From Saccharopolyspora elongata (GTDB taxonomy: Bacteria; Actinomycetota; Actinomycetes; Mycobacteriales; Pseudonocardiaceae), in the NCBI RefSeq assembly GCF_004348985.1, contig NZ_SMKW01000020.1, positions 1 to 64,000 of the forward strand: a stretch of DNA of 64,000 nt. Direction: 5' to 3'. Of this stretch, positions 60,162 through 64,000 are shown piece after piece. A program made the position numbers and the translations under genes. The stretch's first letter is position 1, and every line of letters starts with the position of its first letter. The notes beneath the pieces were generated by a model, which had not been told where the DNA came from, made no database searches, and worked only from the letters and a program-made list of their open reading frames with translations.

Positions 60162-61553
60162 TTGACCGCGAGAGCCAAGGCCAGCGGCCGCTGGATCGAG
60201 GGCTGGGATCCCGAGGACGAGCGGTTCTGGGAATCCACCGGCAAGCGCGTGGCGCGGCGGAACCTGATCTTCTCGATCCTCTCGGAGCACATCGGCTTCT
60301 CCGTCTGGAGCATCTGGTCGGTGCTGGTGCTGTTCATGTCGCCGGACATCGGCTTGCCGTTCACCGCGGCCGAGAAGTTCCTGCTGGTGATCACCCCGAA
60401 CCTGGTGGGCGCCGTGCTGCGGCTGCCCTACGCCGCCGCGGTCACCCGCGTCGGCGGCCGCAACTGGACGGTCTTCAGCTCCGCCGTGCTGCTGGTGCCG
60501 ACCGCGCTGGCGTTCCACTTCGTGCAGCAGCCGGGCACGCCGCTGTGGGTGTTCATGCTGATCGGCGCCGCGGCCGGGGTCGGGGGCGGCAACTTCGCCT
60601 CGTCGATGACGAACATCACGACCTTCTACCCGCAGCGCCACCAGGGCTGGGCGCTGGGGCTCAACGCGGGCGGCGGAAACCTCGGCGTGGCGGCGATCCA
60701 GGTCATCGGCCTGCTAGTGATCGCCACCGCGGGCAACTCCCACCCGTCCTACGTCGCGGCGATCTACCTGCCGCTGATCGTGGCGGCCGCCCTGTGCGCG
60801 GCGCTGTTCATGGACAACGTGGACGCGGTGCGGGCCCGTCCCGGCGCGTTGCGCGAGGCCGCCGCGAACAAGCACACGTGGTGGGTCTCGTTCCTCTACA
60901 TCGGAACGTTCGGCTCGTTCATTGGTTACAGCTTCGCCTTCGGCCTGGTGCTGCAGACCGAGTTCGGCTTCACCCCGCTGCAGGCCGCGAGCTGGACCTT
61001 CCTCGGCCCGCTGATGGGCTCGGTGGCCCGGCCGTTCGGCGGCTGGCTGTCCGACCGGCTGGGCGGCGCCCGGGTCACCCTCGGGGCCTTCGCCGGCATG
61101 ACGGCGGGCACCGGGGCGCTGCTGTTCGCGTCGTCGCAGGGCTCCTTCGCGCTCTACCTCGCGGCGTTCATCGCGCTGTTCGTGCTGACCGGCATCGGCA
61201 ACGGCTCGACCTACAAGATGATCCCCGCGATCTTCGCCAAGGAGGCCGAGGACGACGTGACCGACGGCGGCGAGGCCATCGCGGCTTTCGCCCGGGCCCG
61301 GCGGATGTCCGGCGCGGTGATCGGCATCGCCGGCGCGATCGGTGCGCTCGGCGGCGTGGGAATCAACCTCGCCTTCCGAGCCTCCTACGGCGGCGCGGCC
61401 GCCAACGGCGATGCCGCCCTGACGACGTTCCTCGGCTACTACGTGGTGTGCGGGCTCGTCACCTGGGTGGTGTACCTGCGCGGGACTCTCAAGAACACCC
61501 CCGCGCCGCGGCCGGCTCAGGAGCCGTCGAAAGCCGAGGTCGGTCGTGCCTGA
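60162..61553 (+). CDS. narK: Nitrate/nitrite MFS transporter (NarK family)
   Basis: A 463-residue membrane protein with 12 helices. The NarK signature is seen twice: GAAAGVGGGNFASSMTNITT and GLNAGGGNLGVAAIQVIGLL in the first half, and FIALFVLTGIGNGSTYKMIP in the second. These Gly-rich motifs and the Arg residues in helices 2 and 8 bind nitrate. It should import nitrate or exchange it for nitrite. TTG 60162 is chosen because GAGAGGAG lies just upstream. Its end overlaps the nitrate reductase start by 8 bases. Confidence 0.94.
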   Translation: MTARAKASGRWIEGWDPEDERFWESTGKRVARRNLIFSILSEHIGFSVWSIWSVLVLFMSPDIGLPFTAAEKFLLVITPNLVGAVLRLPYAAAVTRVGGRNWTVFSSAVLLVPTALAFHFVQQPGTPLWVFMLIGAAAGVGGGNFASSMTNITTFYPQRHQGWALGLNAGGGNLGVAAIQVIGLLVIATAGNSHPSYVAAIYLPLIVAAALCAALFMDNVDAVRARPGALREAAANKHTWWVSFLYIGTFGSFIGYSFAFGLVLQTEFGFTPLQAASWTFLGPLMGSVARPFGGWLSDRLGGARVTLGAFAGMTAGTGALLFASSQGSFALYLAAFIALFVLTGIGNGSTYKMIPAIFAKEAEDDVTDGGEAIAAFARARRMSGAVIGIAGAIGALGGVGINLAFRASYGGAAANGDAALTTFLGYYVVCGLVTWVVYLRGTLKNTPAPRPAQEPSKAEVGRA

Positions 61554-63621
61554 CATCCGGACCGTTGCCACCCACTGCCCCTACTGCGCCCTGCAGTGCG
61601 GCACCCGGCTGACTCGCGAGCGGCGCGGCGTGTCGGTGCGGCCGACGGACTTCCCGGTGAACCGAGGTGGTCTGTGCCAGAAGGGCTGGACCGCGCCTGC
61701 ACTGCTGGACGTCCCGGACCGGCTGCGGAACCCGCTGGTGCGCCGCGGCGGCGAGCTCGTGCCGGTCGACTGGGACACCGCGCTGGGCACCGTCGCCGCC
61801 GGCATCGACCGGGTGCGGCGCGAGCACGGGCCGGACGCGGTCGGGGTGTTCGGCGGCGGCGGGCTGACCAACGAGAAGGCCTACCTGCTCGGCAAGTTCG
61901 CCCGGCTGGCGCTGGGCACCAGCCAGATCGATTACAACGGCCGGTTTTGCATGTCCTCGGCCGCGGCCGCCGGCAACGCCGCCTTCGGCGTCGACCGGGG
62001 ACTGCCGTTCCCGGTCACCGATCTCGCCGGCGCGGACGTGGTGCTGCTGGCCGGGGCGAACCCGGCCGAGACCATGCCGCCGCTGATGCAGCACCTGAAC
62101 GCCGCGCAGCTCGTGGTCATCGATCCCCGGCGCACGGCGACCGCCGAGCGCGCCGCGCTGCACCTGCGGCCCGCCCCGGGCACCGACCTGGCGCTGGTGC
62201 TGGGACTGCTGCACATCGCCCTGGTCGACGGCTGGTCCGACACCGCCTACATCCGGTCGCGGACAACGGGTTTCGACGCGGCGTGGCAGCGGGCGACAAC
62301 CTGGTGGCCGGAGCGCGTCGAGCGGGTCACCGGGGTTCCGGTGACGGCGCAGCGGCAGGCGGTGCGGATGCTCGCCGAGGCCGAGAGCGCTTACGTGCTC
62401 ACGGGTCGCGGGGCCGAGCAGCACAGCAAGGGCGTCGACACCGTGTCCGGGTTCATCAACCTCGCCCTCGCGCTCGGCCTGCCGGGCCGGCCCGGTCGCG
62501 GCTACGGCTGCCTCACCGGTCAGGGCAACGGTCAGGGCGGGCGCGAGCACGGCCAGAAGGCCGACCAGCTGCCCGGGTACCGGATGATCACCGATCCCGC
62601 CGCGCGGGCGCACGTGGCCGAGGTCTGGGGCGTGCCGCCCGAGGCGCTGCCCGGTCCGGGCCGCAGCGCCTACGAGCTGCTCGACGCCTCGGGCCGCGCC
62701 GACGGACCCCGGGCGCTGCTGGTCTTCGGCTCCAATCCGGCGGTTTCGGCGCCCAACGCCGGTCACGTCGTCAAGCGGCTGTCCGCTTTGGACTTGCTGG
62801 TGGTGGCCGACTTCGTGCCCTCGGAGACCGCTGAGCTGGCCGACGTGGTGCTGCCGGTGACGCAGTGGGCCGAGGAGGAGGGCACCATGACCAACCTCGA
62901 AGGCCGCGTGCTGCGCCGCCGCCGGTTGCAGGTGCCGCCCGGCCACGCGCGCAGCGATCTCGAAGTGCTGCACGGCCTGGCGGTTCGCCTCGGCGAGCCC
63001 GGCCACCGCTACCCCACTTCGCCCCGGGAGGTCTTCGACGAGCTGCGCCGCGCGTCGGCCGGCGGCAAGGCCGACTACAGCGGCATCACCTACGACCGCC
63101 TCGATTCCGGCGAGGCCCTGCACTGGCCCTGCCCCGACCCGGAACATCCCGGTACGCCGCGCCTCTTCCTCGACGGCTTCGCGCATCCCGACGGGCTGGC
63201 CCGGTTCGCGGCCGTGGAGCACCGCGATCCGGCCGAGACGCCGCAGGAGGCGTTCCCGCTGACCGCGACCACCGGCCGGGTGCTGGCGCAGTACCAGTCC
63301 GGCGCCCAGACGCGGCGGGTGGCCGAGCTCAACGAGGCGGCCGCCGAGGCTTTCGTGGAGATCCACCCGGACACCGCCGACCGCGCAGGCCTCGCCGAAG
63401 GCGCCCTCGCCCGGGTCACGTCGCCGCGCGGCAGCGCGCTGGCGCGCGTGCGGATCGTCGCCACGATGCGCACCGACACCGTGTTCCTGCCGTTCCACTT
63501 CCCCGGCCCGGGGCGGGCGAACCTGCTCACCGGTGACGCGCTGGACCCGCGCAGCCGGATGCCGGAGTTCAAGGTCAGCGTCGTGCGGATCGAGCCCGCC
63601 GAGGAGGTGGCCACCCGATGA
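61546..63621 (+). CDS. nasA: Assimilatory nitrate reductase catalytic subunit (molybdopterin oxidoreductase)
   Basis: A 691-residue bis-MGD enzyme. The N-terminal [4Fe-4S] site has Cys11, Cys14, Cys18 (THCPYCALQCGTRL) and Cys44 (NRGGLCQKGW). The Mo-ligand Cys135 is in YNGRFCMSSAAAAGNAAFG. Middle domain motifs are VLLAGANPAETMPP and GCLTGQGNGQGGREHGQKAD, and the C-terminal MGD-binding domain ends with PEFKVSVVRIEP. Length fits NarB/NasA-type assimilatory nitrate reductase without the extra C-terminal [2Fe-2S] domain. GTG 61546 overlaps narK. It should reduce nitrate to nitrite in the cytoplasm, with electrons likely from the next gene product. Confidence 0.93.
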   Translation: MPDIRTVATHCPYCALQCGTRLTRERRGVSVRPTDFPVNRGGLCQKGWTAPALLDVPDRLRNPLVRRGGELVPVDWDTALGTVAAGIDRVRREHGPDAVGVFGGGGLTNEKAYLLGKFARLALGTSQIDYNGRFCMSSAAAAGNAAFGVDRGLPFPVTDLAGADVVLLAGANPAETMPPLMQHLNAAQLVVIDPRRTATAERAALHLRPAPGTDLALVLGLLHIALVDGWSDTAYIRSRTTGFDAAWQRATTWWPERVERVTGVPVTAQRQAVRMLAEAESAYVLTGRGAEQHSKGVDTVSGFINLALALGLPGRPGRGYGCLTGQGNGQGGREHGQKADQLPGYRMITDPAARAHVAEVWGVPPEALPGPGRSAYELLDASGRADGPRALLVFGSNPAVSAPNAGHVVKRLSALDLLVVADFVPSETAELADVVLPVTQWAEEEGTMTNLEGRVLRRRRLQVPPGHARSDLEVLHGLAVRLGEPGHRYPTSPREVFDELRRASAGGKADYSGITYDRLDSGEALHWPCPDPEHPGTPRLFLDGFAHPDGLARFAAVEHRDPAETPQEAFPLTATTGRVLAQYQSGAQTRRVAELNEAAAEAFVEIHPDTADRAGLAEGALARVTSPRGSALARVRIVATMRTDTVFLPFHFPGPGRANLLTGDALDPRSRMPEFKVSVVRIEPAEEVATR

Positions 63622-64000
63622 ACCGCATCGTCATCGTCGGCAACGGGCCCGCCGCGCACCGGCTGGTGGAGCGGCTGCGCGCGCACGGCCACGCGGGCCC
63701 GATCACGGTGCTGGGCCGCGAGGAACACCCCGCCTACAACAGGGTTCTGCTCGGCGCGGTCCTGGACCGGACGCTGACCCCCGCCACCCTGGCACTGCCC
63801 GTGGTGGACGCCGAGGTGCACCTGCGGGTCACCGCCACCGAGATCGACCGCGCCCGGCGTGTGGTGCGCACCGACAACGGCGACGAGCACCCGTACGACG
63901 TGCTCGTGCTGGCCACCGGATCCCGGCCCCGGCTGCCCGAGATCCCCGGGCTGGGCGGCGAACGCCTGCAGGCGTTGCGCACGCTCGCCGACTGCGCGCG
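63618..64000 (+). CDS. FAD-dependent NAD(P)H oxidoreductase, 5' part (cut by window edge)
   Basis: The first 127 codons encode a pyridine-nucleotide-disulfide-type FAD domain: RIVIVGNGPAAHRLVERLRA, then EEHPAYNRVLLGAVLDRTLT and DVLVLATGSRPRLPEIPGLG. This matches the N-terminus of nitrite reductase large subunit (NirB/NasD) or the NasB electron-transfer subunit. The ATG overlaps the nitrate reductase stop by ATGA, so it is in the same operon. Which of the two it is depends on sequence outside the window. Confidence 0.85.
   Translation, partial: MNRIVIVGNGPAAHRLVERLRAHGHAGPITVLGREEHPAYNRVLLGAVLDRTLTPATLALPVVDAEVHLRVTATEIDRARRVVRTDNGDEHPYDVLVLATGSRPRLPEIPGLGGERLQALRTLADCA

Overview
The window is GC-rich, densely coded actinobacterial DNA. 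InhA-type enoyl-ACP reductase, coproporphyrin-type ferrochelatase, DUF3097, an LCP protein, a RipA-like NlpC/P60 hydrolase and frequent GTG/TTG starts point to a mycelial actinomycete. I would guess Pseudonocardiaceae, for example a Saccharopolyspora relative, but that is inference from gene content and not a proven identity. No rRNA, tRNA or CRISPR array was seen.

Layout. 1-12.4 kb: Clp ATPase (cut by the left edge), GNAT, XRE regulator divergent from an MFS/hydrolase pair, FAD monooxygenase with TetR, phosphoribosyltransferase, an ABC-class ATPase, a secreted GH25 muramidase and an LCP enzyme. 12.5-26.7 kb: a catabolic region with a divergent gabT/gabD-like pair, an FCD-type GntR regulator, two maleate-isomerase/Asp-Glu-racemase paralogs, DUF3830, a 2-hydroxyacid dehydrogenase, an amidase, a YeiH exporter with LysR, an aldehyde dehydrogenase with altered catalytic residues, an MFS carrier and a second GntR regulator. 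Three copies of a GATTGT-TG-ACAATC palindrome tie the first part together as a likely GntR regulon.

26.8-35.9 kb is a mobile patchwork island directly downstream of the second gntR. It is bounded by 373-bp direct repeats of the gntR 3' end and holds remnants of Tn3, IS701-like, IS481 and IS4 family elements. Its core is framed by inverted repeats of 403 and 402 bp. Each arm carries an inward-pointing promoter region with a 17-bp palindrome, a ribosome binding site, a GTG start and the first 32 codons of a gene. The left arm feeds a 2-oxoacid dehydrogenase operon (E1alpha, E1beta, E2, no E3). The right arm feeds a bacterial GRAS-family protein. Two unrelated enzymes therefore share promoter and N-terminal leader, and inversion between the arms would preserve both reading frames. 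I consider this the most interesting system in the window.

36-45.7 kb: small regulator-enzyme pairs (VOC, WYL/DinB, AlkZ-like, TetR/methyltransferase with a duplicated palindromic operator, AraC/VOC), then SPFH, NfeD and DUF3097. 45.7-64 kb: ferrochelatase, inhA, fabG, a D-lactate-dehydrogenase-like FAD/Fe-S protein, thioredoxin, MgtC, a methyltransferase, a moxR-DUF58-VWA operon, mobA-like, NlpC/P60, sirtuin, and an assimilatory nitrate cluster (narK, molybdopterin nitrate reductase, FAD reductase) cut by the right edge.

An AT-rich element of about 30 bp, related to TTAATTTCGATCAACACTGAAAT, occurs at four places, including both island junctions. Its role is unknown.
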